The position numbers and the translations under genes were made by a program. A stretch of 64,000 nucleotides of DNA from NCBI RefSeq assembly GCF_002295065.1, contig NZ_NSGG01000002.1, positions 310,001 through 374,000 on the forward strand, in the 5' to 3' direction. Numbering within the stretch: position 1 is the stretch's first letter; each line of letters begins with the position of its first letter. The DNA comes from Mesorhizobium sp. WSM3859 (GTDB taxonomy: Bacteria > Pseudomonadota > Alphaproteobacteria > Rhizobiales > Rhizobiaceae). Under the pieces are notes generated by a model. That model did not search any database. It was given only the letters and a program-made list of their open reading frames with translations, and was not told the origin of the DNA. Of the stretch, positions 17,973 through 26,931 are shown in pieces.

Positions 17973-18000
17973 TTGGATATCCATAAATTGCGCGTTATCT
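17973..18000 (+). promoter_or_regulatory. possible sigma-70 promoter of the NYN gene
   Basis: TTGGAT (17973-17978) and TTATCT (17995-18000), 16 bases apart, resemble -35 and -10 boxes in the 300-base region upstream of the NYN-domain gene. GGATATCC overlaps the -35 box as a palindrome. This is a visual match only. Confidence 0.3.
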
Positions 18001-18087
18001 CGGATGTGACGGGTGGCAAGCGCATTTGTGGGACCTGCCCGTCGACGCTTTTAAGACGACAGAAATTTTTGAAAGGGATGTTTTTCA

Positions 18088-18669
18088 ATGTTCGATCCCC
18101 GTGAAAAGATCGCTCTTTTCATCGACGGCGCCAATCTCTACGCCACCTCGCGCGCGCTGGGCTTCGACATCGACTACCGCAAGCTTCTGTCGAGTTTCCA
18201 GAAGCGCGGCTATCTGCTGCGCGCCTATTATTACACCGCGCTGGTCGAGGATCAGGAATATTCCTCGATCCGGCCGCTGATCGACTGGCTCGACTATAAC
18301 GGCTTCAAGGTGGTGACCAAGCCCGCCAAGGAATTCACCGACTCGACCGGACGCCGCAAGATCAAGGGCAACATGGACATCGAGCTGACAGTCGATGCGC
18401 TGGAGCTTGCCGATGTCGTCGACCACTATGTGATCTTCTCCGGCGACGGCGATTTCCGCACGCTGGTCGAAGCGTTGCAGCGGCGCGGTCGCAAAGTGTC
18501 CATCATCTCGACCATGGCTTCGCAGCCGCCGATGATTTCCGACGATTTGCGCCGCCAGGCCGACCATTTCATCGATCTGATGACGCTGAAGAGCGAAGTC
18601 GGCCGCGACCCGTCCGAACGGCCGGTGCGCCGGCCCGAACCCGCCGAAGTCGACGAGGACGATTATTGA
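18088..18669 (+). CDS. NYN-domain protein (LabA/DUF88-like putative RNase)
   Basis: 193 residues. The PIN-like NYN fold is shown by the acidic motifs ALFIDGANLYATS, KGNMDIELTVDAL and IFSGDGDFRTLVEAL, followed by a basic loop RRGRKVSIIS. Such proteins are thought to cleave RNA with a divalent metal. The C-terminus is a charged tail without a second domain. An AAAGGGA ribosome site lies 9 bases before the ATG. A DNA glycosylase begins 12 bases after its stop, in the same frame, so the two are likely co-transcribed. Confidence 0.92.
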   Translation: MFDPREKIALFIDGANLYATSRALGFDIDYRKLLSSFQKRGYLLRAYYYTALVEDQEYSSIRPLIDWLDYNGFKVVTKPAKEFTDSTGRRKIKGNMDIELTVDALELADVVDHYVIFSGDGDFRTLVEALQRRGRKVSIISTMASQPPMISDDLRRQADHFIDLMTLKSEVGRDPSERPVRRPEPAEVDEDDY

Positions 18670-18681
18670 CGGGCGGCGGCC

Positions 18682-19338
18682 TTGACCGCCGCGCCCTCCC
18701 CCGAACCCAGCCGTGACTGCCCGCTTTGCCCGCGGCTGCATGATTTCATCGCAGCCTGGCGCGAGCGCGAGCCGGGCTGGTTCAACGCGCCGGTGCCGAC
18801 CTTCCTGCCGCCGGAGGGTGAAGATTCAGTCCGCCTGCTGATTGTCGGGCTGGCGCCTGGCTTGCGCGGCGCAAACCGGACTGGCCGCCCCTTCACCGGC
18901 GACTTTGCCGGCGACCTGCTCTACGGCACGATGATCGCGCATGGCCTGGCGCGGGGCGAATTCAAAGCGCGGCCGAATGACGGGCTAGAACTTGTCGGCA
19001 CGGCGATCACCAATGCGGTGCGCTGCGTGCCGCCGGAGAACAAGCCGGTGGGCGCCGAGATCGCCACCTGCCGGACTTTTCTGAAACCCACCATCGCGCG
19101 CTTCCCCAACCTGCGCGCCATTCTGACGCTGGGCTCGATCGCGCACCAGTCGACGGTGCGGGCGCTGGGCGAGCGCGTCGCGGCCATTCCGTTCCGCCAT
19201 GGCGGAAGGCAGGAGGCCGGCGGCATCGCGCTGTTTTCCAGCTATCACTGCTCGCGCTACAACACCAATACGGGCGTGCTGACGGAAGAGATGTTCGTCA
19301 GCGTGTTCAGGGAGATTGCCGCGTTCCTGAAGAACTAG
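18682..19338 (+). CDS. uracil-DNA glycosylase, family 5 (UDGb)
   Basis: 218 residues. Motif 1 is GLAPGLRGANRTGRPFTGD and the late motif is HCSRYNTNTG, characteristic of family 5. Four cysteines fit an Fe-S cluster: two in CPLCPRL, one in NAVRCVPP and one in ATCRTF. It removes uracil, hypoxanthine or other deaminated bases from DNA. The start is a TTG, the first possible start after the in-frame stop of the NYN gene. This is a second glycosylase beside the family-4 enzyme at 52 kb. Confidence 0.9.
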   Translation: MTAAPSPEPSRDCPLCPRLHDFIAAWREREPGWFNAPVPTFLPPEGEDSVRLLIVGLAPGLRGANRTGRPFTGDFAGDLLYGTMIAHGLARGEFKARPNDGLELVGTAITNAVRCVPPENKPVGAEIATCRTFLKPTIARFPNLRAILTLGSIAHQSTVRALGERVAAIPFRHGGRQEAGGIALFSSYHCSRYNTNTGVLTEEMFVSVFREIAAFLKN

Positions 19339-19365
19339 ATTCAAGCCTTTGCAGGTCGGAGGTCC

Positions 19366-19839
19366 TCATACCGGCAGCAGCGCATCCGGCTTCACGTCGC
19401 CGATCGAGGCGTAAGTGTGCGTCTCCTTCACGCCGGGCAGCGGCAGGATGACCCGGGTGAGGAAATCCTGGTAGGCGGCCATCTCCGCGATGCGCGCCTT
19501 CACCAGATAGTCGAAGCCGCCGACAACCATGTGGCACTCGAGAACCTCGGGCGCCTTGGTTACGGCTTCGGCGAAGCGCTCGAAAATATGGGGCGCCGTA
19601 TGGTCGAGACGCACCTCGATGAAGACGAGCGTGCCACGCCCGATCTTTGCCGGATTGAGCACGGCCCTGACCGCGGTGATGTAGCCTTCCCGAAACAGCC
19701 GCTTAACGCGCAGGCTGGTGCCGGTCGGCGACAAGCCGACATGCGCCGCCAGATCGAGCGTGGTACGGCGTCCATCCTCCTGCAGCAACCGCAGGAGATT
19801 GCGGTCGATCGCGTCGAGATCACCGGCTTCCGGATTCAC
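19366..19839 (-). CDS. Lrp/AsnC-family transcriptional regulator
   Basis: 157 residues from a GTG at 19839. The helix-turn-helix lies at about residues 8-55 (LDAIDRNLLRLLQEDGR, then HVGLSPTGTSLRVKRL), followed by the RAM/ligand domain with MVVGGFDYLVKARI and the PGVKETHTYASIG end. The frame also has an ATG at 19899 that would add 20 atypical residues. It is transcribed away from an EamA exporter gene 140 bases off; Lrp-type regulators often control such neighbours in response to amino acids (inference). Confidence 0.87.
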   Translation of the reverse strand: MNPEAGDLDAIDRNLLRLLQEDGRRTTLDLAAHVGLSPTGTSLRVKRLFREGYITAVRAVLNPAKIGRGTLVFIEVRLDHTAPHIFERFAEAVTKAPEVLECHMVVGGFDYLVKARIAEMAAYQDFLTRVILPLPGVKETHTYASIGDVKPDALLPV

Positions 19840-19981
19840 TTTAAAACTGCCCCTTTGATGTGAATTCCACTGCCATTTCTCAAAACGAGTGTATTTCAAC
19901 GCACAAGCCTGAACAATAGCCTGCGCTTTGACGCGGCTGTGGAAATGGTCTTCACCTCCGGTGACCTAAGGGTGGCAAGTC

Positions 19982-20911
19982 GTGGCGGACGCACGGGACA
20001 CAGGAAATACGAGACTGGCGATTGTCGCCGGACTCACCATGATCGGCATCTACGCTATCCAATTCGTCGCCGCCCGCTTCAGCCTCAGGGAACATCTGAC
20101 GGCGGCGGACCTCGCCGCCTTGCGATTTGGCGGCGCCGGGGTGGTCTTTCTGCCGATCGTCTGGCGCGGCGGCTTCGCAAGCATAAGGGCGCTTGGCTGG
20201 CGACGAGCCCTGGCCTTGGCGGCGCTGGCCGGATTGCCTTATCCGCTGATCATCAATTGGGGCCTGACCTATGCCCCTGCCGCCCATGCGGCGGCGCTCT
20301 GTCCAGCCTCGATCGTCTTCTTTTCGTTCCTGCTGTCGCGCATCGTCTTCCATGACGGCGCTTCGCAGCAACGGACCATCGGTGTCCTCGCGATCATCGC
20401 CGGCCTGTTCCTCTTCATCGCGCCGGCGCGTGACGGAGCTGGCAGCGTTTTGTTCGGCGATATGCTTTTCATCGGATCGGGGCTGATGTTCTCGACCTAT
20501 GCCGTTCTTGTCAGGCGCTGGCATGCCGATCCCGTCACGGCGACGGCCGCTGTGGTGCTCCTGTCCTGCCTGCCGCTGCCGGCTCTTTGTCTCTTGGCGC
20601 CGAGCCGTATCCATGCCGCGGCGGCCACGGAGATCATCGCTCAGATAGCGATCCAGGGGATTCTGGCCGGCGCGGCCGCCATGTTCCTTTATACTTACAT
20701 CGTCCGGCAACTGGGGCCGCAGACGGCATCGCTGTTCCTGCCCGGCATACCGATCGCCACCGCGGTTGTCGGCATGGCCGTACTCGGCGAAACGCCGATA
20801 ACGATCCAGTTCGCAGCCATAGCCATCATGGCCGCCGGGATGGGCTTGTCGGCGATCGGAGGACGTATTGCCAGCAAACGTCTTACTGCACCGGCGACGG
20901 GAGGATCGTGA
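19982..20911 (+). CDS. EamA/DMT-family transporter
   Basis: 309 residues with ten hydrophobic segments in two five-helix EamA repeats (first from IVAGLTMIGIYAIQFVAARF, second from GDMLFIGSGLMFSTYAVLV). This family exports amino acids and other metabolites. The start is GTG with a GGGTGG ribosome site about 8 bases upstream. Its divergent Lrp/AsnC neighbour is the likely regulator, suggesting amino-acid efflux (inference). Confidence 0.88.
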   Translation: MADARDTGNTRLAIVAGLTMIGIYAIQFVAARFSLREHLTAADLAALRFGGAGVVFLPIVWRGGFASIRALGWRRALALAALAGLPYPLIINWGLTYAPAAHAAALCPASIVFFSFLLSRIVFHDGASQQRTIGVLAIIAGLFLFIAPARDGAGSVLFGDMLFIGSGLMFSTYAVLVRRWHADPVTATAAVVLLSCLPLPALCLLAPSRIHAAAATEIIAQIAIQGILAGAAAMFLYTYIVRQLGPQTASLFLPGIPIATAVVGMAVLGETPITIQFAAIAIMAAGMGLSAIGGRIASKRLTAPATGGS

Positions 20912-20950
20912 GCCTTCAGCGGTACGGCAAACACTTCAAGGGCCTGCAGT

Positions 20951-21661
20951 TCAAGGCGTCGGCGCGAACAGCTCGGCCAGCGTCTCGCGGCTGCCCTTCA
21001 GGACGTTCAGATCGACATCGCCTTCGATGCCGTCGACGCGGCCCATATTGTGATACTGCCAATAGATCCAGTCCCTCTCGCTCGGCCTGATCGCCAATGA
21101 ACGCAGCCAGCGCTGGCGCGCGATGATGGTTGCGGAATAGGCGTCGGCCGCCTCATCGGTGAGATAGAAGATCGCCTGCTTGCCGAACGCCGTCTCGACC
21201 GGGCCGAGGAAAGCGGCAAGCTCGGTGTTCAACCGCTCGGGCGACGGCCGTTGCGGGCAGTTGCCGCCGAACTCGATGTCGACCACCGGCGGCAAAAGCG
21301 GCTCGCCGCGCGGCACCACGGCAATGAAATTCTTCGCCTGGTCGGCCCCCGGCCGACAGAAGGTGAAGAAGTGATAGGCGCCGACCGCCAGGCCGGCCGC
21401 GCGGGCTTCGCGTAGATTCGTGGCGAACAGGGTGTCGACATGCGTGCCGCCTTCAGTCGCCTTGATGATGGCGAAGGCGACATCGTCGGCCGCGACGCGC
21501 CGCCAGTCGATCTTTCCTTGGTGGTGCGAGACGTCGATGCCGCGGATCGGGAACTCCGCGCGATCTGGGGAAAAGCCACGGAACCAGAAATAGGCGCCGG
21601 CCGCGACGGCACAGACGACAACCACGCCTAAAAGGCTCCAGAATACGATCCGCTTCCCCAA
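20951..21661 (-). CDS. glycoside hydrolase family 25 (lysozyme-like), membrane-anchored
   Basis: 236 residues from a TTG at 21661. One membrane anchor (IVFWSLLGVVVVCAVAAGAY) leads into the GH25 domain: GIDVSHHQGKIDW with the catalytic-region aspartate, FAIIKATEGGTHVD and PPVVDIEFGG. The enzyme should cleave peptidoglycan glycan strands in the periplasm. The TTG is preceded by AGGGGG six bases away, a strong site; an open frame extends 36 codons further upstream to an ATG at 21769, but that stretch looks non-coding. Confidence 0.82.
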   Translation of the reverse strand: MGKRIVFWSLLGVVVVCAVAAGAYFWFRGFSPDRAEFPIRGIDVSHHQGKIDWRRVAADDVAFAIIKATEGGTHVDTLFATNLREARAAGLAVGAYHFFTFCRPGADQAKNFIAVVPRGEPLLPPVVDIEFGGNCPQRPSPERLNTELAAFLGPVETAFGKQAIFYLTDEAADAYSATIIARQRWLRSLAIRPSERDWIYWQYHNMGRVDGIEGDVDLNVLKGSRETLAELFAPTP

Positions 21662-21798
21662 AAATGGCCCCCTGTCGGAAGGTGCGTTCGCGCCGGAACA
21701 GAGGAGCGCCCGGTGGCTTTTTTCAGGCGCGTTGGTGCAGGCAACGATGAAAAGCCTAGAACGCTTCACACCGGGGATTGGCTGAAGCCTTCAAACCT

Positions 21799-21979
21799 CG
21801 TCATTCCAGGGCGGAGCAGCCGCGAAGCGGCGTCGCGGAGACCCTGGAATCCATTCCGTGACCCTGGTCGAAGAGTGCAGCGGAGCAGAATTCTGCACCG
21901 CGGCAGCGCTCATGCGTCACGGAATGGATCCTCGGGTCTGCGCGCGTCGCTTCGCTCCTTGCTCCGCCCGTGGATGACG
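21799..21979. repeat. nested inverted-repeat element, family D
   Basis: Three nested pairs are visible. The outer pair is 21799-21817 with 21961-21979 (imperfect). ATTCCAGGG at 21804 pairs with CCCTGGAAT at 21842. TCCATTCCGTGAC at 21850-21862 pairs exactly with 21916-21928. A CAGAATTCTG palindrome lies inside. It occupies the gap between the GH25 gene and smpB and encodes no plausible protein. Confidence 0.75.
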
Positions 21980-22067
21980 ACTGGATGGACGTTTCGGCTA
22001 GTCTCCAATGCGTGCCGCCTGCCAACGCAAACATGGCCAACCGGCCAAAATCCCTGTGCCGGGAAGC

Positions 22068-22547
22068 TCAGCCGCGCTCTTTCAGCAGCCGGCCCTTCTC
22101 GCGCGACCAGTCACGCTGCTTTTCGGTCTCGCGCTTGTCGTGCAGCTTCTTGCCGCGGGCAATCGCCAGCAGCAGCTTGGCGCGGCCGCGGTCGTTGAAA
22201 TAGATTTTGAGCGGCACCAGCGTCATGCCCTCGCGCTCGACGCTTTGCGAGAGCTTGGCCATCTCACGCTTCGAGACGAGCAATTTGCGGCGCCGGCGCG
22301 GCTCATGGTTGAAGCGGTTGGCCTGCAGATATTCCGGCAGATAGGAATTGATCAGCCAGATCTCGCCGCCCTCCGCGGAGGCGTAGCTCTCCTGGATATT
22401 GGCCTGGCCCTGGCGCAGCGACTTGACCTCGGTGCCGGTCAGCACCAAGCCAGTCTCGATCGTGTCGAGCACCTCGTAGGAGAAGCGCGCCTTGCGGTTT
22501 TCGGCGACCGTCCTGTTGTTGGGGTCGGCTTTCTTGACTTGATTCAT
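22068..22547 (-). CDS. smpB: SsrA-binding protein SmpB
   Basis: 159 residues, normal size. Typical segments are [39 protein letters not shown] and the basic C-terminal tail with [20 protein letters not shown] that enters the mRNA channel. It delivers tmRNA to stalled ribosomes. The ssrA gene itself is not in this window. smpB follows dapA by about 25 bases on the same strand, a common rhizobial pairing. Confidence 0.97.
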   Translation of the reverse strand: MNQVKKADPNNRTVAENRKARFSYEVLDTIETGLVLTGTEVKSLRQGQANIQESYASAEGGEIWLINSYLPEYLQANRFNHEPRRRRKLLVSKREMAKLSQSVEREGMTLVPLKIYFNDRGRAKLLLAIARGKKLHDKRETEKQRDWSREKGRLLKERG

Positions 22548-22572
22548 AATGCGGAGAGGTGGCGCCTCATCC

Positions 22573-23454
22573 CTAATTAATCAAGCCGGCGTGCTTCATC
22601 GCCTGATCGATCTTTTCGGCCGTCGAGGCCTCGATCGTCACCAGCGGCGAGCGCACCACGTTTTCGACCTTGCCAAGCTTCGAAAGCGCATATTTGGCGC
22701 CGCACAGGCCGGGTTCGATGAAGATCGCCTTGTGCAGCGGCAAGAGCCGGTCCTGCAGCTCGAGCGCCTTGGCGCTATCGCCGGAGAGCGTCGCTTCCTG
22801 GAACTCGGCGCAGAGCCGCGGCGCGACGTTGGACGTCACCGAGATGCAGCCGACGCCGCCATGGGCGTTGAAGCCGAGCGCGGAAGCATCCTCGCCGGAG
22901 AGCTGGATGAAGTCCTTGCCGCAGGTCATGCGCTGCTCGGAGACGCGCTCGACCTTACCGGTGGCATCCTTGACGCCGACGATATTCTTGAAGTCGTGCG
23001 CCAGGCGGCCCATCGTCTCCGGCGTCATGTCGATCACCGAGCGCGGCGGGATGTTGTAGATGATGATCGGCAGCGTGGTCGCCTTGGCGACGGCGGCGAA
23101 ATGCGCGTAAAGGCCGCGCTGCGTGGGCTTGTTGTAGTAAGGTGTGACGACAAGGGCCGCATCGGCGCCGGCCTGTTCGGCATATTGCACCAGGCCGACC
23201 GCTTCCTCGGTGTTGTTGGAGCCTGCACCGGCCACGACCGGCACCCTACCCTTGGCCACCCCGATGGCGACCTTCACGACCTGCCGGTGCTCCTCATGCG
23301 ACAGCGTCGGCGACTCGCCTGTGGTTCCCACCGGGACGAGGCCCGTGGTGCCCTCGGCGATCTGCCATTCGACGAAAGCGCGAAAGGCTTTCTCGTCGAA
23401 ACGCCCGCTCTTTTCGAACGGTGTCACGAGCGCGGTCAGCGAGCCTCTCAGCAT
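22573..23454 (-). CDS. dapA: 4-hydroxy-tetrahydrodipicolinate synthase
   Basis: 293 residues from [13 protein letters not shown]. The class I aldolase features are intact: [23 protein letters not shown] with the catalytic tyrosine, and the Schiff-base lysine in [10 protein letters not shown] (about residue 160). It condenses pyruvate with aspartate semialdehyde to begin lysine and meso-diaminopimelate synthesis. The frame is open 35 codons further upstream, but the family begins at this ATG. Confidence 0.96.
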   Translation of the reverse strand: MLRGSLTALVTPFEKSGRFDEKAFRAFVEWQIAEGTTGLVPVGTTGESPTLSHEEHRQVVKVAIGVAKGRVPVVAGAGSNNTEEAVGLVQYAEQAGADAALVVTPYYNKPTQRGLYAHFAAVAKATTLPIIIYNIPPRSVIDMTPETMGRLAHDFKNIVGVKDATGKVERVSEQRMTCGKDFIQLSGEDASALGFNAHGGVGCISVTSNVAPRLCAEFQEATLSGDSAKALELQDRLLPLHKAIFIEPGLCGAKYALSKLGKVENVVRSPLVTIEASTAEKIDQAMKHAGLIN

Positions 23455-23711
23455 GTCTTCCAAACTCCTTGGAACTCTCAGGAACGTATCAGGTTTGTCG
23501 GTCGGGTTACTTGCGCGCCTTCTAACCGAAAGCGAAGCGGCGCACCATAGTCTCGACATGGTTCAGCGGCAAGCATCGGCGTAATGCCAGCAAGCGCAAT
23601 TCGAACGGCCTCGATAACCTTTTGTTTACGAGCCCTTCACGACCTAAGTTTAGGCTCCGCATCGGGTTCTCTAGTGCCCGCGCCTGCTGACGATGTGCTA
23701 GGATTACAACC

Positions 23712-25745
23712 ATGCCGACGAGGCGGCCTCATCTTTTCGCGCTTTTCGGCGCGATCGTCGCGCTGACGCCCACCATGGCGATCGGCGGCAGCGTCGACGC
23801 GCGCGCGACGGCTTCTATTCCCATGCCCGATGCGCCGCAGGCGCCTGGCCTCACCGCCCCATCCTCCGACATCGCGCAATTGAAGAGCGGGCTCGACGCG
23901 CTTGCCGCCAACAACATTGCCGGCGCGCGCAATGCCCGCGACACGCTGCCCGCCACTTCGCTCGACCGGCACATACTGGCTTGGGCGATCGCGCTTTATG
24001 GCGGCGACCAGGTGCCGAGCGGCCAGATTGCCGATGCCGCCAAGATGCTTCCCGGATGGCCAGGCACGATCGCGCTGCGCAAGAACAGCGAACGTGCGCT
24101 CTATCGCGAGAATCCGCCGCCGCAAGTGGTGGTTCAGGCTTTCGGCCGCAGCCAGCCGCTGACGCCCGAGGGCGTCATCATCCTTGCCCGCTCGCAGGTG
24201 GCGTTGGGCAACCAGGCCGCGGCGCGCGCGGTGCTGACGCCGTTCTGGCGCAGCGAGAAGCTGGAAGCCAAGGACGAGGCGACCATCATCAAGGAATTCG
24301 GCGCGCTGATCCCGGCGGCCGACCATCGCTATCGCATGGAGCGCATGTTCTATGCCGACCGGCCATCCTCAGCCCTGCGCGTCGCCGGTCTCGCCGGCGC
24401 ACAGCAGCTGGCCGACGCCTGGGCGGCGGCCGACAAAGGCGACAAGAACGCCGCCAAACTGTTGAAGGCGGTGCCGGCGGCGCAGCGTTCGGCCGGCTAT
24501 TTCTACGCCGAGGCGGAATATCTGCGCAGGCAGCAGAAATTCGCCGACGCCGCCGCTGTCGTAATGAAAGCGCCGACGGATCGTGATTCGCTGGTCGACC
24601 CCGATGCCTGGTGGGTCGAGCGCCGAGTGCTCTCGCGCGAGCTGGTCGATCAGGGCGACATGAAGACCGCCTACAAAATCGTCTCCATGCATGCGGCCGA
24701 AAGCCCGGCCAATGCCGCCGAGGCCGAGTTCCATGCCGGCTGGTACGCGCTGCGCGGCCTCAACGATCCGGCGACCGCCGCTAAGCATTTTTCGCGCATT
24801 GCCGAGCTCGCCCAGGGACCGGTGTCGCTATCGCGCGCCTATTACTGGCTCGGCCGCGCCGCGGAAGTCGGCGGCCCGGGCAGCGCCAAGGACTATTTCA
24901 CACGCGCGGCCAGCTATGGCACGACCTTCTATGGCCAGCTCGCCGGCGAGCGCGTGGGGTTGAGGACACTCAACATCGCCTATCCGAAACCGAGCGCGGC
25001 CGACCGCCAGAGCTTCGACGGACGCGAGGCGGTGAGCGCGATCAAGCGACTGCAGGAGGCGGGCTACGACCGCTATGCCGAGACGCTCTATCGCGACCTT
25101 GCCGCGCAATTGACCAGCCCCGGCGAGCTGGCGCTGCTTGCGGTGCTGGCCGAACAGCAGGGCAACCATTTCATGGCGCTGAAGGTCGGCAAGATCGCCG
25201 CCCAGCGCGGCATCGATGTCGGCGCGCTGTCGCATCCGCTGGGCGTCATTCCCGATTCGGCCAATATTTCAGGATCCGGCAAGGCGCTCGCCTATGCCAT
25301 TGCCCGCCAGGAAAGCGAATTCAATGTCGGCGCCGTTTCGAGCGCCGGTGCGCGCGGCCTGCTGCAGTTGATGCCGGGCACGGCCAAGCAGCTGGCGAAG
25401 AAGGCCGGCATGAGTTTCTCGCAGGCGCGGCTGACGAGCGATGCCGGCTACAATGCGACGCTGGGCTCGGCCTTTCTCGGCGAGCAGCTCGACCGCTTCG
25501 GCGGCTCCTATGTGCTGACCTTCGCCGGCTACAATGCCGGCCCCAACCGCGCCGCCCAGTGGGTGGCGAAATACGGCGATCCGCGCGGCAAGGACGTGGA
25601 TGCGGTCGTCGACTGGATCGAGCGGATTCCCTATACGGAAACAAGAAGTTACGTGCAGCGCGTGATGGAGAATTACGAGGTCTACAAGATGCGTATTTCG
25701 GGCAAATACGACATCGTGGGCGATCTCGTGAACGGACGGAGTTGA
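23712..25745 (+). CDS. slt: soluble lytic murein transglycosylase
   Basis: 677 residues. A signal peptide (LFALFGAIVALTPTMAIGG) is followed by a long alpha-helical superhelix domain (residues 50-480) and a C-terminal SLT domain. The catalytic glutamate is in YAIARQESEFN near residue 533; SAGARGLLQLMPGTAK and TFAGYNAGPNRA complete the fold. It cleaves peptidoglycan to 1,6-anhydromuropeptides in the periplasm. A family-A repeat element starts 8 bases after the stop. Confidence 0.94.
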   Translation: MPTRRPHLFALFGAIVALTPTMAIGGSVDARATASIPMPDAPQAPGLTAPSSDIAQLKSGLDALAANNIAGARNARDTLPATSLDRHILAWAIALYGGDQVPSGQIADAAKMLPGWPGTIALRKNSERALYRENPPPQVVVQAFGRSQPLTPEGVIILARSQVALGNQAAARAVLTPFWRSEKLEAKDEATIIKEFGALIPAADHRYRMERMFYADRPSSALRVAGLAGAQQLADAWAAADKGDKNAAKLLKAVPAAQRSAGYFYAEAEYLRRQQKFADAAAVVMKAPTDRDSLVDPDAWWVERRVLSRELVDQGDMKTAYKIVSMHAAESPANAAEAEFHAGWYALRGLNDPATAAKHFSRIAELAQGPVSLSRAYYWLGRAAEVGGPGSAKDYFTRAASYGTTFYGQLAGERVGLRTLNIAYPKPSAADRQSFDGREAVSAIKRLQEAGYDRYAETLYRDLAAQLTSPGELALLAVLAEQQGNHFMALKVGKIAAQRGIDVGALSHPLGVIPDSANISGSGKALAYAIARQESEFNVGAVSSAGARGLLQLMPGTAKQLAKKAGMSFSQARLTSDAGYNATLGSAFLGEQLDRFGGSYVLTFAGYNAGPNRAAQWVAKYGDPRGKDVDAVVDWIERIPYTETRSYVQRVMENYEVYKMRISGKYDIVGDLVNGRS

Positions 25746-25752
25746 GCGCTTT

Positions 25753-25900
25753 TCCTTCTCTCCTTGTGGGAGAAGGTGTCGCCGAAGGCGACGGATGAGG
25801 GGTGTTCCAGGGAACACCAACGTCGAACTCCGCTGGAACACCCCTCATCCGTCTCGGCGCTGTCGCGCCGATCCACCTTCTCCCACAAGGGGAGAAGGAA
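25753..25900. repeat. inverted-repeat element, family A copy 1
   Basis: The arms CCTTCTCTCCTTGTGGGAGA and the CTTCTCCCACAAGGGGAGAA block pair. The interior holds GCCGAAGGCGACGGATGAGG, then CCCCTCATCCGTCTCGGCGC, which also pair. The same sequence with small changes recurs at 53421 and 58406. It lies between slt and the alpha/beta hydrolase. Confidence 0.9.
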
Positions 25901-25972
25901 AGAACTCGCCATTTGACGATCCCTGCCCTCGCCTGTAGCTGTCGGTATCCCTGCGAGGAGCGGCATTCCGAG

Positions 25973-26860
25973 ATGAGCGAAGGTTTCTCCGACTTTTTCT
26001 ATACCGCACCCGATGGCCTGAAACTCCATGCGCGGATTTACGGCGATGCGAACACCGCTGGCTGGCCGGTCGTTTGCCTGCCCGGCCTGACCCGCAATGC
26101 CCACGACTTCCATGAACTGGCGCTCCACCTGTCAGGCAAGGCGAAGAGGCCACGCAAGGTGATAGTCTTCGACTATCGCGGGCGCGGACTGTCCGACTAC
26201 GATCCGGATATCAGCCACTATAATGTCGGGGTCGAAGCCGGGGACGTGCTTGCCGGGCTCCCAGCGCTCGGCATCGAGCAGGCCGCCTTCATCGGCACTT
26301 CGCGCGGCGGCCTGATCATCCATGTGCTCGGCGCGCTGAAGCCGACCGTGCTGAAAGCCATCGTGATCAACGACATCGGCCCGGTGATCGAGGCGGGGGG
26401 GCTGGCCCATATCCGCTCCTATCTCGACCGCGCGCCGAAGCCGAAGACACTCGCCGAGGCGGTGGATACCCAGCGGCGCGTTCATGGCGCTGATTTCCCG
26501 GCGCTCACCGACGTCGACTGGGCGAGGATGGTGCGGGCAATCTGCCGCGAGACGGCGGCCGGCTGGGTGCCGGATTTCGATCCGGCGCTGGTCGACACGC
26601 TGGCCGGCATCGATTTCAGCAAGCCGTTGCCGGATCTGTGGCCGCAGTTCGACGCTTTAGCCGCCGTGCCGCTGCTTGCCATTCGCGGCGGCAATTCGAA
26701 GCTGTTTTCCGCCTTAACGCTCGAGGAGATGGGAAGGCGCCATCCCGGCATGGAGACCATCACGGCCGAAGGCCAGGGACATGCACCCTTCCTGGAAACC
26801 GGCAACCTGCCGCGGGACATTGCGGATTTCCTCGATCGAGCAGAGCGCAAGTCAAAATAA
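25973..26860 (+). CDS. alpha/beta-fold hydrolase
   Basis: 295 residues. The nucleophile elbow GTSRGG is at about residue 105, the oxyanion region at VVCLPGLTRNAHDF, and the histidine at EGQGHAPFLE near the end. The fold is standard for esterases, lipases and dehalogenases; the substrate is not evident. The chosen ATG is the first with MSEGFSDFFYTAPDG-type family sequence; the open frame upstream runs through the family-A repeat and is not coding. It converges on the integrase gene. Confidence 0.88.
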   Translation: MSEGFSDFFYTAPDGLKLHARIYGDANTAGWPVVCLPGLTRNAHDFHELALHLSGKAKRPRKVIVFDYRGRGLSDYDPDISHYNVGVEAGDVLAGLPALGIEQAAFIGTSRGGLIIHVLGALKPTVLKAIVINDIGPVIEAGGLAHIRSYLDRAPKPKTLAEAVDTQRRVHGADFPALTDVDWARMVRAICRETAAGWVPDFDPALVDTLAGIDFSKPLPDLWPQFDALAAVPLLAIRGGNSKLFSALTLEEMGRRHPGMETITAEGQGHAPFLETGNLPRDIADFLDRAERKSK

Positions 26861-26931
26861 AGTAAAGACCGAGACTAACTCAACCTCGGGCTTGTCGATA
26901 AAATATAGATTCTCCGGCACCCAGCGCGTGC

